Below are positions 17,304 to 27,085 of a stretch of 64,000 bases of DNA, one piece after another. Source of the stretch: Actinomycetes bacterium (GTDB taxonomy: Bacteria > Actinomycetota > Acidimicrobiia > Acidimicrobiales > Palsa-688); contig JAJYMM010000062.1 in assembly GCA_021787035.1 (NCBI GenBank), positions 25,863-89,862 on the forward strand. Reading direction: 5' to 3'. The first letter of the stretch is position 1; the number at the start of each line of letters is the position of its first letter. The notes beneath the pieces were generated by a model. It saw nothing but the letters and a program-made list of their open reading frames with translations. It searched no databases and was not told the DNA's origin. The translations under genes were made by a program, and so were the position numbers.

Positions 17304-18250
17304 CGCCCCAGGTCGTGCTGGTGGGCAACACCGTGGCAGACCTTTTCACCGAGGTGGGGCACTTCCCACAAGGAAGTGCCCCCGAGTTCGGTCCAGCGAG
17401 CCTTGTGGTCACCGAGCACGCCGTGCGCTTCAACGTAGGAGGCAATGCCGGGCGCGCCGCAGGCTTACTGGCGAGGTTGGGCACGAGCGTGCAGCTATTT
17501 ACTCGCCTTGGCACCGATGTGTGGGGCCGGCTGCTGCGCTCCGAACTAGAGCGTGACGGCGTCGAGGTCGTGAGCAGTGGCGAGTGTGAAAGCTCCTCCA
17601 ACTTCGTCGCTACCCAGGCGGATGGCAACCGGGTGTCGTTTTTCTACCCAGGAGAGCCGGACTATGGCTCTCCCTCGGTGGGCCCTGGCACGAAGTTCGT
17701 TGCCATTGCCGCGTGCCCCTTCCCGAAGCCCTCCGACATCGAAGGGTGGTACCGAGCGGTGCTCGAGGCAAGCGTGCCCGTGCTGATCGACCCTGGGCCA
17801 GCGCTCGTCGGGCGCCCCGCTCTCAGGGACCTTGCGTCGTTGAGGGGGCCGGGCGTGTACTTGACGTTGAACTCATTCGAACTGGCGGACTTGACGGGGT
17901 GTCGCGAGCTCCGAGATGGCCTCGACAAGGCACATGAGTGCGGGTTTTCACATCTGGTCGTGAAGCTCGGCGAACGTGGCGCAGTGGTGTCGACGGCGGC
18001 CGCAGGGCGCCCAGCGCTCCTTCCGTCGTCGCCGCTGCCCCGCGTGAGTTCTACCACGGTGGGAGCTGGGGACGCATTCAATGCGGGGCTCCTCCACGGG
18101 CTTGTGAACGGCCTTGATCTTTTGCGAGCGGCGGCCCTTGGCAACCGGGTCGCCTGCACGGCTCTGTCCGCGGTCTGGGCGAGTAGCCCTCATGGGATCG
18201 ATGTCCTCTCGGGCCTCGATCAAGATGTCTCACACTTACAGGAGGTTTAG
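17300..18250 (+). CDS. PfkB-family sugar kinase
   Basis: A 316-residue ribokinase/PfkB-fold kinase. It has the N-terminal signature VRFNVGGNAGRAAGLLARLG (~residue 40) and the C-terminal TVGAGDAFNAGLLHG with the catalytic Asp and anion hole. It phosphorylates a sugar or sugar derivative with ATP in the cytoplasm. Its place directly after the permeases (ATGA overlap) and before a GlmS-like SIS protein suggests it phosphorylates the sugar released from the imported compound. Kinase plus SIS deglycase is also the logic of fructosamine catabolism (FrlD/FrlB), but substrate residues cannot be assigned from sequence. Confidence 0.82.
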   Translation: MTPQVVLVGNTVADLFTEVGHFPQGSAPEFGPASLVVTEHAVRFNVGGNAGRAAGLLARLGTSVQLFTRLGTDVWGRLLRSELERDGVEVVSSGECESSSNFVATQADGNRVSFFYPGEPDYGSPSVGPGTKFVAIAACPFPKPSDIEGWYRAVLEASVPVLIDPGPALVGRPALRDLASLRGPGVYLTLNSFELADLTGCRELRDGLDKAHECGFSHLVVKLGERGAVVSTAAAGRPALLPSSPLPRVSSTTVGAGDAFNAGLLHGLVNGLDLLRAAALGNRVACTALSAVWASSPHGIDVLSGLDQDVSHLQEV

Positions 18251-18254
18251 GATC

Positions 18255-19502
18255 ATGTCAACGGTGCCGCGTTGGGCCCAGCAGCTGATGGACCGCCACC
18301 CGGGGGCGAAGATGTCCTCGCCGGACGGCGCGGTCCCTTCTTGGTTGGTCGAAGAGACACGCCGGACCCCCTTGTGGTACATAATCAGGGAAGCCGAGGA
18401 GGTGCGCAGCGCCCACCCTTTCCTTGTCTTTGATGAGATTGACAAGGAGCCAGCTCAATGGCAGGAGATCCTTGACACACTCGATGATGATGTGGAGCGG
18501 GTGGCCGAAGCTTTGTCGGCCAGGGACGTGCACCATGTTGTGTTCACGGGCTGTGGGTCGGCGTTCTTTACGGCGATGCACGGGGCATCTACTTTCTCCC
18601 ACTACACGTCCATGCGCGCAGACGCAGTCGAGGCCTACGAGCTGGCGCAGTACTTCCCCGACCTTGACCCTAGGCGGAGCGTGGTTGTGGCGCACTCGGG
18701 CACCGGGGGGAGCGTGGAAACGCTGGCCGCTGTGCGCGCTGCCAGAGAAAGGGGGCTATTTACCTTGGCGCTGACGAACACTGATGCCAGCCCGCTTCTT
18801 GACGAGTGCGACGAGGCGGTCGTATACCTGACGCGGCAGGGTTGCGGGCCGTGTATATCAGTGGTCAGCACGAGATTGCTTGTCCAAACCATGCTGGCGC
18901 GCAAGCTCGCAGCGCCCGAGACCGATGTCGTTCGCCTTGACCGTTCTCTGCGAGCGCTGCCGACTGCGGGACGGTGGTTCTTGGATGAGATGGCCGGCAG
19001 CGTGCAGGGTTTTGCTGAGAGGACGGCGGCTATCGAATCCGTGTTCCTCGTCGGGTCGGGCCCCAACTACTTCAGCGCCCGTGAGGGCACGCTCAAGATC
19101 GAGGAGCAGACGGGTACAGTGGGTAAGGCCTACCGGACGGGCGACTTCCACCACGGTGCCTTGTCCCTTCTGTCGCCCGACCGCTTGGTCGTGGCGATCG
19201 CTGCGCAAGGTGCAGCGAACGCACGGGTGGCAGACGTGCTCCGCGCCGCGAGGGCGGCGGGGGCACCGACGCTCGCGGTCGAGTACGGCGCTGAGGCCGG
19301 CCTGGCTAGTCTTGCCGATGAGGCTTGGCGCCTCGAAGGCGAGATCGACGAATATGTTGCACCGGTTCTCCTGACGCTGCCCTTCCAGCTGCTTGGTTAC
19401 TTTATGGGCGTCGTAAGGGGCCGCAACCCAGATACCCTGGCGACTGACAATGAGGCTAACACGCGAGCCTGGCTCACCTCGTTCCCGCTGGGTACGCATT
19501 GA
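18255..19502 (+). CDS. SIS-domain sugar-phosphate isomerase/deglycase-like protein
   Basis: A 415-residue protein with two SIS domains, like the isomerase half of GlmS and the AgaS/FrlB proteins. The first domain has HHVVFTGCGSAFFTAM and VVVAHSGTGGSVET, the Ser-rich phosphate-binding loops. The second has the segment EGTLKIEEQTGTVGKAYRTG followed by DFHHGALSLL, collinear with the GlmS active-site region that carries the catalytic Glu. It is expected to isomerise or deaminate/deglycosylate a 6-phosphosugar produced by the kinase upstream. No glutaminase domain is present. ATG with AGGAGG lies four bases after the kinase stop. Confidence 0.8.
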   Translation: MSTVPRWAQQLMDRHPGAKMSSPDGAVPSWLVEETRRTPLWYIIREAEEVRSAHPFLVFDEIDKEPAQWQEILDTLDDDVERVAEALSARDVHHVVFTGCGSAFFTAMHGASTFSHYTSMRADAVEAYELAQYFPDLDPRRSVVVAHSGTGGSVETLAAVRAARERGLFTLALTNTDASPLLDECDEAVVYLTRQGCGPCISVVSTRLLVQTMLARKLAAPETDVVRLDRSLRALPTAGRWFLDEMAGSVQGFAERTAAIESVFLVGSGPNYFSAREGTLKIEEQTGTVGKAYRTGDFHHGALSLLSPDRLVVAIAAQGAANARVADVLRAARAAGAPTLAVEYGAEAGLASLADEAWRLEGEIDEYVAPVLLTLPFQLLGYFMGVVRGRNPDTLATDNEANTRAWLTSFPLGTH

Positions 19503-19520
19503 CCACCAAGGAGGGAGTAA

Positions 19521-20273
19521 GTGACTGCTGAAAGCAAGGGCCTCCCGCTCGGCACGGAGGAGCTCAATAAGTTCGATGAGCGCGGGTATTTGATAAACCG
19601 GCGCCAGTTGTTCGACCAAGGGCAATTGGACCGGCTCGAGTCGATCTTCAATGAGCACCGTGCCGCGCAAAGCGAGAAGCGGGGCGACGAGTTCGATACG
19701 CCCCACTTTGAAGATCGCCGGCTCTTGGAATACTTGCTGGCGCCGTCTCTGTTGGACCTGGTCGAGTGCATTGTCGGACCTAACATCGTCCTTTGGTCTA
19801 GCCACTTCATTTGCAAGGACCCCTTAGTCGGGCGAGCGACCCCCTGGCACGAAGATTCGTCTTATTGGAGTGGAAGGCTCGACCGTTACGACCGCATCAT
19901 CACGGTGTGGCTCGCGCTGGACGACGTAGACCGTTCCAATGGTTGCATGCAGGTCATCCCTGGCTCGCACCTAGAAGGCGGCTTTTCAACCTACGAGGAC
20001 GTCGATGGTATGACAAACACGTTCCAGTCGGAGATCGTGGATATCGACCTGAGCGAGGCGGTTGCTTTGGAGCTTCGGCGGGGCGAGTGCTCGCTCCACG
20101 ATGGGAGGATAAAGCATGGGGCCGAGGCAAACCGTAGTGAGCGCAGACGTCTTGGTTACACGATGAGGTACTTGCCGGCAGAGGTCAGGGTGTGGCCGGA
20201 GCGCAACGTCGGGCACCGGCTGTGGCTCGCCCGCGGGGAGGCTGTGGCGCCGAACCATTACGAAAACGTGTAA
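19521..20273 (+). CDS. phytanoyl-CoA dioxygenase (PhyH)-family Fe(II)/2-oxoglutarate oxygenase
   Basis: A 250-residue protein with the double-stranded beta-helix signature of PhyH enzymes. The iron ligands are in PWHEDSSYW (H-x-D) and the distal His of HDGRIKHGAEANRS, and the following Arg suits the 2-oxoglutarate carboxylate. MQVIPGSHLEGG is the typical substrate-side loop. It should hydroxylate, or oxidatively demethylate or cleave, a small substrate. It is the last gene of the sugar operon (GTG with GGAGGGAG, 18 bases after the SIS gene). An oxygenase in a sugar operon suggests that the imported glycoside carries a group removed by oxidation. Confidence 0.82.
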   Translation: MTAESKGLPLGTEELNKFDERGYLINRRQLFDQGQLDRLESIFNEHRAAQSEKRGDEFDTPHFEDRRLLEYLLAPSLLDLVECIVGPNIVLWSSHFICKDPLVGRATPWHEDSSYWSGRLDRYDRIITVWLALDDVDRSNGCMQVIPGSHLEGGFSTYEDVDGMTNTFQSEIVDIDLSEAVALELRRGECSLHDGRIKHGAEANRSERRRLGYTMRYLPAEVRVWPERNVGHRLWLARGEAVAPNHYENV

Positions 20274-20297
20274 GGGAGACGCCCCAAAGGGGTTTGG

Positions 20298-22859
20298 CTA
20301 GGGGACAGGCCAGGACACGCGGCCACGTGGTTGCTCGCCGGGGCCTAGGGGTAGGAACGAGCGGGAATTAGTGGCCCGGCGGACCAGCGGGTTGTCCGTT
20401 TCGGTGGCGCGGTACATGCCGCCTCGGTCGGTGAAGAGCCAGAGCTCCAGAGGGGGGCTCTGACAGGCCACCATTGCCACCTCGCCGGCGGGGCCCTTGG
20501 CGGGTCGGTCGATGAGAGCTGACTGGACGCCAGCTGTCGCCCGGCCCTTCAGCGGGTACTCCTCCAGGGGGACGCAAAGCGCCATGCCCGTGACGTGCAA
20601 GGTGAGGAGCGACGACCCCTCTGCCTTGGCCGCGAAGACCACCCGGTCTCCCGTGTCGACCTTTATGCCGGCAACCATGCCGGCTGCTGCGGTGGGCACG
20701 GGACGGAGCCTCGCTCCGGTCTCTAGGCGGAGCACCTGGCCGCGGGCCTTGGCGAGGAGGATCTCGTCGTCTTCGTCGTGGGGTACGACAGCGACGATGC
20801 GGTCGTCGGGTGGGACCTTGCAGCAGAGCGTGCCGGTGGCGCTTGCGTTCGCGATGGTCTTCGAGGGAAGCCGCTTTAGCTGGCCTCGAGCGGAGACGAG
20901 CAAGTAGTAAGGGGCGTCTCGCCCGCTGAAGGCGCTCACTATGCTGTCGTCTTTAGCCAAGGCGACCACGGATTTGCCTGGACCGCCCTTGGCTTGGGCG
21001 TTGTCCGATAGGCTCACGCGCACGGCTTGACCTTGCTCTGTAAAAAGGAGCGCACGTTGGTCCGAACGGGTCGCCACCACGGCGACGAGGCTGGCCCCGT
21101 TAGCAAGGCGCATCGGTGCTGGGGAAGTGACCTTGCTCCCACGTGGGGAGACGAGGACCGACCCGTCCGAAGAGACGAAAGCCCAGACGTCCTCGGCCGG
21201 GGCGCTCGCCAGGACGACCTTTTTGGCCCGCCCATTTGAAGTTGCCAGCTCCGCGACCTCGGTAGTCGCCTCGGCGGAGATGATCGTCCGCCTAGGGCGC
21301 CCGAAGCGCTTCCGGACGTCCTTCAGCTCTTCACGGATGATGCCCGTCACCCCGTCAGGGGAGGCAAGTAGGGCGCCTATCTCATCGACCCGAGCGCCCT
21401 TTTGGGTGATCTCCTCGTCGATGCGGAACTGGTTAAGGGCGTTTATACGCTTCAAGGCCATGTCCAAGATGTGCTGGGCCTGCACCTCGTCGATCGGTAT
21501 GGCGCGGGACGCGCCGTGGGGCACGTACTTGAGCTGGGCCATGAGCTTGGCCTTGGAGTCCTCGTCGTCTCTGGCCCCACGGATGATGGCCACGACCTTG
21601 TCGATGACATCCGCCGCCGCCTTCTCGGCGAGAAGGAGGTGGAGCCGGCGTTCCAGTACGTCGCGCTCGTGTTGGAGGCGCCTAGTGACCACCTCCTTGC
21701 GGAACTCTATGAAGTGCTGGAGGATCTCGCGAAGCGACAGGGTCTTGGGTACGTTGTCCACTAGCACGGTGAAATTGAACGCCAGGGTGTCCCTGAGCTT
21801 GGTGTGCTCGGCCAGTTCGTGCATCAACCGTTCGGGGGAGCCGCCGCGCTTTACCTTCACCTGGACGTCGACACCGTTGGCATCCGTCAGGTTTTTCGGT
21901 AGCTCGGCGGTGAAGATTTCAGTGACCTTTCCCGCCTTGGCCCCCTCCACCGCCTGCTCGACGATCGACTTGGCCGAGACCTGGTAAGGGAGCTCGCTGA
22001 TTTTCAAGACGGGCTCGCCCGGCAGCTGCTCAATGCGGCCTTGGACGACCACCGTGCCCCGGCCGGTCTCATAGATGTCGGCCAGGTTTTCGGGGTTGAC
22101 GACGATGCCACCACCAGGGAGGTCCGGTCCGGGCATGACCTTCAGGAGCTTCAGGGTCGCGACGTCCGGGTCGTCTAGGACAAGGAGCGCCGCATTGACC
22201 ACTTCGGCGAGGTTGTGGGGAGGTATCGAGCAGGCCATCGCCCAACCCACACCCATCGAGCCATTGACGAGCAGGTTGGGGAAGGTGACGGGCAGGACCG
22301 TAGGCACCTGCTTGGTTTCGTCGAAGTTGGGCTCGTGCGCCACGACCTCTGGCCTCAGGTCGACGAGGAACTCGCTGGCCGCGGGTGAGAGGCGGCACTC
22401 CGTATAGCGCTGAGCGGCAGCCGGAGCCTCGTTGTGGAGGTTGCCCCAGTTGCCTTGGCCGTCTATCAGGGGCAAGCTGGACTGCCAGGGCTGGGCCATC
22501 CGGACCATTGCGTCGTAGACCGCCACGTCGCCGTGCGGGTGGTAGGTGCCGATCACCATCCCAACGGTCTTGGCCGACTTGGAGTACTTTCGGTCGGAGC
22601 GCAACCCGAGGTCGTCCATGGCCACGATGATCCGTCTTTGCACGGGCTTGAGGCCGTCTCGGACGTCTGGGAGAGCCCGGTTGGTATTGACGTAGCTCCC
22701 GTAGGCCCGGCCCCTGGCGAGCATCGCGTCGGAGTAGTCAACCTGCTCCCCGCTCCAAGGGAAAAAGAGGGCTTCTAGTTCCTCGTCTTCTCCCGGTCCC
22801 TGCCCAGTGGCTTCATCGGGGACGTCGAAAGGACCGGGCCCGTCGTCGGTAGTGCTCAC
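20298..22859 (-). CDS. type IIA DNA topoisomerase subunit A (ParC/GyrA-like)
   Basis: An 853-residue subunit. The N-terminal breakage-reunion domain shows [16 protein letters not shown] (~62-77), the helix [18 protein letters not shown], and the catalytic Tyr152 in [10 protein letters not shown]. The C-terminal ~330 residues form a beta-pinwheel. The gyrase box QRRGGKG is not present: the closest is AKGGPGK. Topoisomerase IV-like decatenation is therefore more likely than gyrase supercoiling, though this cannot be settled from sequence. Val112 occupies the place of E. coli GyrA Ser83. The 4-base overlap with the B-subunit gene shows coupled translation. Confidence 0.85.
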   Translation of the reverse strand: MSTTDDGPGPFDVPDEATGQGPGEDEELEALFFPWSGEQVDYSDAMLARGRAYGSYVNTNRALPDVRDGLKPVQRRIIVAMDDLGLRSDRKYSKSAKTVGMVIGTYHPHGDVAVYDAMVRMAQPWQSSLPLIDGQGNWGNLHNEAPAAAQRYTECRLSPAASEFLVDLRPEVVAHEPNFDETKQVPTVLPVTFPNLLVNGSMGVGWAMACSIPPHNLAEVVNAALLVLDDPDVATLKLLKVMPGPDLPGGGIVVNPENLADIYETGRGTVVVQGRIEQLPGEPVLKISELPYQVSAKSIVEQAVEGAKAGKVTEIFTAELPKNLTDANGVDVQVKVKRGGSPERLMHELAEHTKLRDTLAFNFTVLVDNVPKTLSLREILQHFIEFRKEVVTRRLQHERDVLERRLHLLLAEKAAADVIDKVVAIIRGARDDEDSKAKLMAQLKYVPHGASRAIPIDEVQAQHILDMALKRINALNQFRIDEEITQKGARVDEIGALLASPDGVTGIIREELKDVRKRFGRPRRTIISAEATTEVAELATSNGRAKKVVLASAPAEDVWAFVSSDGSVLVSPRGSKVTSPAPMRLANGASLVAVVATRSDQRALLFTEQGQAVRVSLSDNAQAKGGPGKSVVALAKDDSIVSAFSGRDAPYYLLVSARGQLKRLPSKTIANASATGTLCCKVPPDDRIVAVVPHDEDDEILLAKARGQVLRLETGARLRPVPTAAAGMVAGIKVDTGDRVVFAAKAEGSSLLTLHVTGMALCVPLEEYPLKGRATAGVQSALIDRPAKGPAGEVAMVACQSPPLELWLFTDRGGMYRATETDNPLVRRATNSRSFLPLGPGEQPRGRVSWPVP

Positions 22860-24895
22860 GCCAGCACCTCGAGGCCGACCTCTTCTAGCCAGTTTCTACG
22901 CTTGGCCGCCGCCACGGGGCCGTTGCCCATGATCAAGCTGAGCGTTTCCATGGACTCGGGGACATCTTCCATGGTCACTTGCTGCAGTTTCCGGGTAGAG
23001 GGGTCGAAGCAGGTCGCCCTCAGGTGCTCCCACGGCATCTCGCCGAGGCCCTTGAACCGGCTGACGTCGTCGCCCTTGCGGTTGTGACGACGCAGGAGCT
23101 GTGACCGCTCGGCCTCGTCGTAGGCGTACACGAACTTCTCGCCTTTGGCATCGAGGTTGATCTTGAAGAGGGGAGGTCGGGCCAAGAAGACCCGGCCCTC
23201 GGATACGAGCGAGGGGAAGAGCTCGAAAAGCATGCCCAGGAGCAAGTTGCCGATGTGGGCACCATCTGTATCGGCGTCCGTGAGGATCACTACCTTTGCA
23301 TAGCGGCGGTCTTTCTGCTCTAGCGAGGCCACGACCCTTTTGCCGGCGGCCTCTTTCCTGCCGCCCATGGCAATGAGGATGCTCTCGATCTCGGTGTTCC
23401 GCCAGATGCGGTCGTTGGAAGCGCCGAGGACGTTTAGGATCTTCCCTCGGATCGGGAGGACCGCTTGGAAGTGCTTGTCCCTGGCATTGGCCGCCGTCCC
23501 AAGCGCAGAGTCACCCTCGACTATGTAAAGCTCACGCTCTTCTACTGGTCGCGACTCCAAGCAGTCGTCGAGTTTGCCGGGCAGGGGCGACTCGTCGAAG
23601 ACGCCGCGCTTGCGCTTGGTGTCTGCGCGGCCTCGGGCGAGGCGTGAGTCCCTTGCTTCCGAACAGCGGGCGAGGATCGCCTCGGCGTCGGACTTGTGGC
23701 GCTTGTCGCGCAGCCACTCCGAAAGCGCCGCGTAAACGAAGGTCTGCACCGCGCCTTTGGCCTCGGAGTTGTTGAGCTTGTTTTTGGTCTGACCTTCGAA
23801 CTGGGGGTCCGCCAGCTTGACCGATACTGCCGCGGTCAGGCCCTCCCAGATGTCTTTGGGGTGGAACGACTCCTTCTTGTCTTGTTTCAAGCGCCCTGCT
23901 TCGTAGGCAAAGCGGTTCATGACGCTCGTAAGGGCTGCCCTCAGGCCTTCGACGTGCGTGCCACCGTCCACGGTCGAGATGACGTTCGCGAAGGAATGAG
24001 CGCGCTCGGCCTCGTCGGTCTTGCCGTTCCACGCCGTCCACTGGAGGGCGACCTCGACCGAAATTGCGGCGCTATTGCGCTCCTGTCCGGTGCGCTCCTG
24101 TCCGGTGCGCTCCTGTCCGGGAGCGTCGTCCGAAGACAGGTAGACGACGTCGCGGTGCACCGGCGCGCGCTCTGCGTTCGCGTCGATCTCGCGCACGTAG
24201 TCCGCTATGCCGTTGCGTGAGACAAACACCTTTTCTGGGTGGCCTGGCCACCGGAGGACGAAACTGAGCCCTTTCACCAAGAAGCTCTTCTCCCTGAGGC
24301 GAGCTTCCACGGTCGTGTAGGAGTACCGGGCGTCCGGCTCGAACACGGATTGGTCGAACATAAAGCGCACCGTCGTCCCGGTCTTTGCCCCCTTGCCCAG
24401 GGCCCGGCCCCTGGTGAGCGCCTTGACGGGGAGCCCCTTTTCGTAACGCACCGTCCAGAGGTAGCCATCACGGGCTACCTCTGCTTCGAGCCAGGCGGAG
24501 AGGGCGTTGGTCACAGCGGCGCCGACACCGTGGAGGCCTCCGGTGACCTTGTACCCGCCGTCACCGAACTTGGCCCCGCCGTGGAGCTTGGTGAAGACGA
24601 TGTCAATGGCGGGGAGGCCGGTTTGCTTGTGGGTACCGACTGGGATACCGCGACCGTCGTCTGTCACCTGGACCACATTGCCGGCGAGCAGCTCGACGGT
24701 GATGGACTTGCAGTACCCGGCGAGCGCTTCGTCGACCGCGTTGTCGACGATCTCCCAGATCAAGTGGTGGAGGCCCCTCGACGTGGTCGAGCCGATGTAC
24801 ATACCGGGTCGGAGCCGGACGGGCTCCAGTCCTTCCAGGACCCGGAAGTTGTCAGCGGTATAGCTGCCGTTGGCGGTGTTGTCTCCGTTGGGCAC
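22856..24895 (-). CDS. type IIA DNA topoisomerase subunit B (ParE/GyrB-like)
   Basis: A 679-residue ATPase subunit. The GHKL ATP site includes [10 protein letters not shown] (~48-57), DDGRGIP (~79-85) and [14 protein letters not shown] (~120-133). The Toprim domain has [12 protein letters not shown] and [10 protein letters not shown]. Its length is typical of actinobacterial GyrB/ParE. Unusual is a tandem [15 protein letters not shown] insertion at residues ~260-273, encoded by three exact 15-bp repeats, near the start of the transducer domain. GTG at 24895 lies six bases after TAAGGT, so the transcript is probably leaderless. The partner A subunit follows with a 4-base overlap. Confidence 0.87.
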   Translation of the reverse strand: MPNGDNTANGSYTADNFRVLEGLEPVRLRPGMYIGSTTSRGLHHLIWEIVDNAVDEALAGYCKSITVELLAGNVVQVTDDGRGIPVGTHKQTGLPAIDIVFTKLHGGAKFGDGGYKVTGGLHGVGAAVTNALSAWLEAEVARDGYLWTVRYEKGLPVKALTRGRALGKGAKTGTTVRFMFDQSVFEPDARYSYTTVEARLREKSFLVKGLSFVLRWPGHPEKVFVSRNGIADYVREIDANAERAPVHRDVVYLSSDDAPGQERTGQERTGQERNSAAISVEVALQWTAWNGKTDEAERAHSFANVISTVDGGTHVEGLRAALTSVMNRFAYEAGRLKQDKKESFHPKDIWEGLTAAVSVKLADPQFEGQTKNKLNNSEAKGAVQTFVYAALSEWLRDKRHKSDAEAILARCSEARDSRLARGRADTKRKRGVFDESPLPGKLDDCLESRPVEERELYIVEGDSALGTAANARDKHFQAVLPIRGKILNVLGASNDRIWRNTEIESILIAMGGRKEAAGKRVVASLEQKDRRYAKVVILTDADTDGAHIGNLLLGMLFELFPSLVSEGRVFLARPPLFKINLDAKGEKFVYAYDEAERSQLLRRHNRKGDDVSRFKGLGEMPWEHLRATCFDPSTRKLQQVTMEDVPESMETLSLIMGNGPVAAAKRRNWLEEVGLEVLA
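24076..24120. repeat. 15-bp tandem repeat x3 inside the ParE/GyrB-like gene
   Basis: TGCGCTCCTGTCCGG is repeated three times without a mismatch (24076-24090, 24091-24105, 24106-24120). On the coding strand it gives in-frame GQERT repeats, so copy-number change would not disrupt the frame. Confidence 0.95.
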
Positions 24896-24901
24896 GGCTC
24901 G

Positions 24902-24907
24902 ACCTTA
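24902..24907 (-). promoter_or_regulatory. -10-like TAAGGT, leaderless start of the topoisomerase operon
   Basis: TAAGGT on the minus strand ends exactly six bases before the GTG at 24895. There is no Shine-Dalgarno. No clear -35 is seen. Confidence 0.5.
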
Positions 24908-24975
24908 GCGAGTGGGCGTGACGCCTCACTGGGCCACGGGGACATGCAGGTGCCACCTCGAAGGCGCCCGGCCAC

Positions 24976-24981
24976 TAATGT
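24976..24981 (+). promoter_or_regulatory. -10-like TAATGT, leaderless start of the SMP-30 gene
   Basis: TAATGT lies six bases before the ATG at 24988, without a Shine-Dalgarno. The divergent topoisomerase promoter is ~70 bases away. Confidence 0.5.
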
Positions 24982-24987
24982 CTCGCC

Positions 24988-25902
24988 ATGATCCTCGACG
25001 AGCCGCGGTTGGTCGCAACGGAGTGGGAGGTCCTAGACGAGCGCTTCAGGCCGTGCGTCGGGGACCGCTCGCTCCAATGCCTACATACTGGCAACCGCTG
25101 GGCGGAGGGGCCGGCATGGGTGCCGGCAGGGCGCTACCTCGTATGGAGCGACGTGCCCGGCAACAGGCTCCTCCGCTGGGATGAGACGACTGGTGCCGTC
25201 GGTGTTTTCCGTTCCCCCTCTGGGTTTTCCAATGGCAACACTCTCGACCGGCTGGGTCGCCTCGTCACCTGCGAGCAGAAGCACCGGCGGGTCACGCGCA
25301 CCGAGCACGACGGTTCGGTGACTGTCCTCGCCGACCACTTCGAAGGCCGGCGCCTGAACAGCCCGAACGACGTGGTGGTCGCCGCCGACGGGTCGATCTG
25401 GTTCTCCGACCCTACCTACGGTATCCGCAACCACTATGAGGGGGACCGGTCGCCGAGCGAGACGGAGACCAACAACGTCTACCGCCTCGACCCCGCGACG
25501 GGCGCCATGACCGTGCAGGCCGACGACTTCGACCAGCCCAACGGGCTCTGCTTCTCGCCCGACGAAAAGACGCTCTACATCTCAGACACCGCTCGCCGGC
25601 ATATGCGCTCGTTTGCCGTCGGTCCCGGCGGGGACCTCGCCGGCGGCGACGTCTTTGCCACCTGCACTGCCGGCGCTTTTGATGGGTTCCGTGCCGACGA
25701 TGAAGGGCGGATTTGGACGTCGGCGGCCGACGGCGTCCACTGCTACGACCCTGACGGGACCCTTATCGGCAAGCTGCGCGTACCCGAGGTCGTGGCCAAC
25801 GTGACCTTTGGCGGCGACCGGCGAAACCAGCTCTTCATCACGGCCACCACCTCGGTTTATACCCTTCTTGTGGGCGTTCGGGGGCTCAACCTGCTCAGCT
25901 AG
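24988..25902 (+). CDS. SMP-30/gluconolactonase-family protein
   Basis: A 304-residue six-bladed beta-propeller of the SMP-30/regucalcin/gluconolactonase family. Conserved metal-site elements are visible: EGPAWVPAG (Glu near residue 36), LNSPNDVVVAADGSIWFSDP (Asn and Asp), QPNGLCFSPDEKTLYISDTA (Asn and Asp). The family hydrolyses sugar lactones with a divalent cation. No signal peptide is seen, so it acts in the cytoplasm. It stands alone, divergent from the topoisomerase operon, and its physiological lactone is unknown. Confidence 0.85.
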   Translation: MILDEPRLVATEWEVLDERFRPCVGDRSLQCLHTGNRWAEGPAWVPAGRYLVWSDVPGNRLLRWDETTGAVGVFRSPSGFSNGNTLDRLGRLVTCEQKHRRVTRTEHDGSVTVLADHFEGRRLNSPNDVVVAADGSIWFSDPTYGIRNHYEGDRSPSETETNNVYRLDPATGAMTVQADDFDQPNGLCFSPDEKTLYISDTARRHMRSFAVGPGGDLAGGDVFATCTAGAFDGFRADDEGRIWTSAADGVHCYDPDGTLIGKLRVPEVVANVTFGGDRRNQLFITATTSVYTLLVGVRGLNLLS

Positions 25903-25950
25903 CGGCGGCTCCTGGCGGTGCGGCTCCTACCGGTGCCTACATGGGCTCGC

Positions 25951-26976
25951 TCAATCAACCTCGACCACTGCGACGGTATCGCCACGGGCGATTGCGAAAC
26001 GCCTGTGATCGGAGTCTACGGCGACCGGCGGGGGAGGCTCCCGGAGCTGCCAGATCACGCTGCCATCTTGGGTGCCACTGTCGATGTCCTTCCATTCCTG
26101 CAGGGTCCTTCCGCTGGCAGCGTCGACTAGGCGCGGGTGTGAGAACAGGCAGAGCAGCTGGGAGCGCATGGCGTGCATGGTGCCCGTTCGCTGCTCGAGA
26201 CGCGCCACGGAGACCCAGGCGCCCTCGTCAAACGACCAGAGCCCAAGTTGCCCGGGCGAAAGGACCCCCTCCTCGTGGACTGGCCGTCCCGGGCTCATGC
26301 TCACGGCGAGCAGGTCGGGGCCGAGCCAGCAGGCGGCTTCCACCGAGCCGCCAATCGCCGACCTGGGTAGCAGCCCCGGGCCGTCCAGGTGGGAGCTGTC
26401 CTCCAGCGCGTTGGAGGTGTCGAAGACCATGGCGACCCCCACAGGGCTCCCCACCCATCCGGCCGAGAGCAAGTACCGCCCGCCGGGACTGAAGCAAAGA
26501 CGCGAGTGGAAGACGTCGGCGGCGCGCGAAGAGGCCGCGCACAGGGGTTCACCCCGGGCGAGGGTCTCCAGGGCTATGCGGTAGTAGCCCTCTGGGCAGT
26601 GGGCGAGCGCCTCTTGGCCTCCGGGCAGCTCGGTGACGGCGATCGGGTACTCGAAGGCGTTGGCCTTGTAGTAGCTGCGGTTCAGCTCACGGACGGGGTA
26701 GTGCGCGTTGGTGACTAGGGCCTTGGTGCCGAGCGAGCTGTAGAGCACCCGGAGCCCGCTCGGTGCGACGAGGGCCCTGTCGAAATCGAAGCCCCAGTCG
26801 CGGGTAGCCGGCATGGTGGAGCCGTCCAAGCCCACAGTTGCGTGCCCCCCGGCCAGGTCCACCAGTGACCCTTCCAGCCAGGCCAACGAGCGGGCCTTGT
26901 GGCCTCGCTCGAAGCGCAAGTGGACCGCGCCTGCCTGTCGGGAACTTGGGCCCGGGTCGGTCACGGAGCTGTGCAT
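25951..26976 (-). CDS. hypothetical protein, beta-propeller-like
   Basis: A 341-residue cytoplasmic protein that I do not assign to a named family. Repeating strand patterns with short polar turns (FSPGGRYLLSAGW, DLLAVSMSPGRP, GQLGLWSFDEGAWVSVARLE, DSDHRRFAIARGDTVAVVEV) suggest a WD40/quinoprotein-like beta-propeller. The frame is open further upstream to 27297, but that part would overlap the oppositely oriented SRPBCC gene and is unlike protein, so ATG 26976 (MHSSVTDPGPS) is preferred. No enzymatic motif is seen. It could be a scaffold or binding protein. Confidence 0.55.
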   Translation of the reverse strand: MHSSVTDPGPSSRQAGAVHLRFERGHKARSLAWLEGSLVDLAGGHATVGLDGSTMPATRDWGFDFDRALVAPSGLRVLYSSLGTKALVTNAHYPVRELNRSYYKANAFEYPIAVTELPGGQEALAHCPEGYYRIALETLARGEPLCAASSRAADVFHSRLCFSPGGRYLLSAGWVGSPVGVAMVFDTSNALEDSSHLDGPGLLPRSAIGGSVEAACWLGPDLLAVSMSPGRPVHEEGVLSPGQLGLWSFDEGAWVSVARLEQRTGTMHAMRSQLLCLFSHPRLVDAASGRTLQEWKDIDSGTQDGSVIWQLREPPPPVAVDSDHRRFAIARGDTVAVVEVD

Positions 26977-27085
26977 AGTAGGGATGTCGGCACGTACGCA
27001 CCTGCGCAGTAGGGGCCCTTCCTCAACCGCTACGGGAGGCACGGAGGATTGGAACGGCCCGGCCGTGCTGTGCTTGGCTGTCCAG

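Noticed and set aside
20282..20295. Terminator between the PhyH and topoisomerase genes (CCCC-AAA-GGGG-TTT)
   Set aside because: The stem is only four pairs. It may help termination but is too weak to list as a feature.
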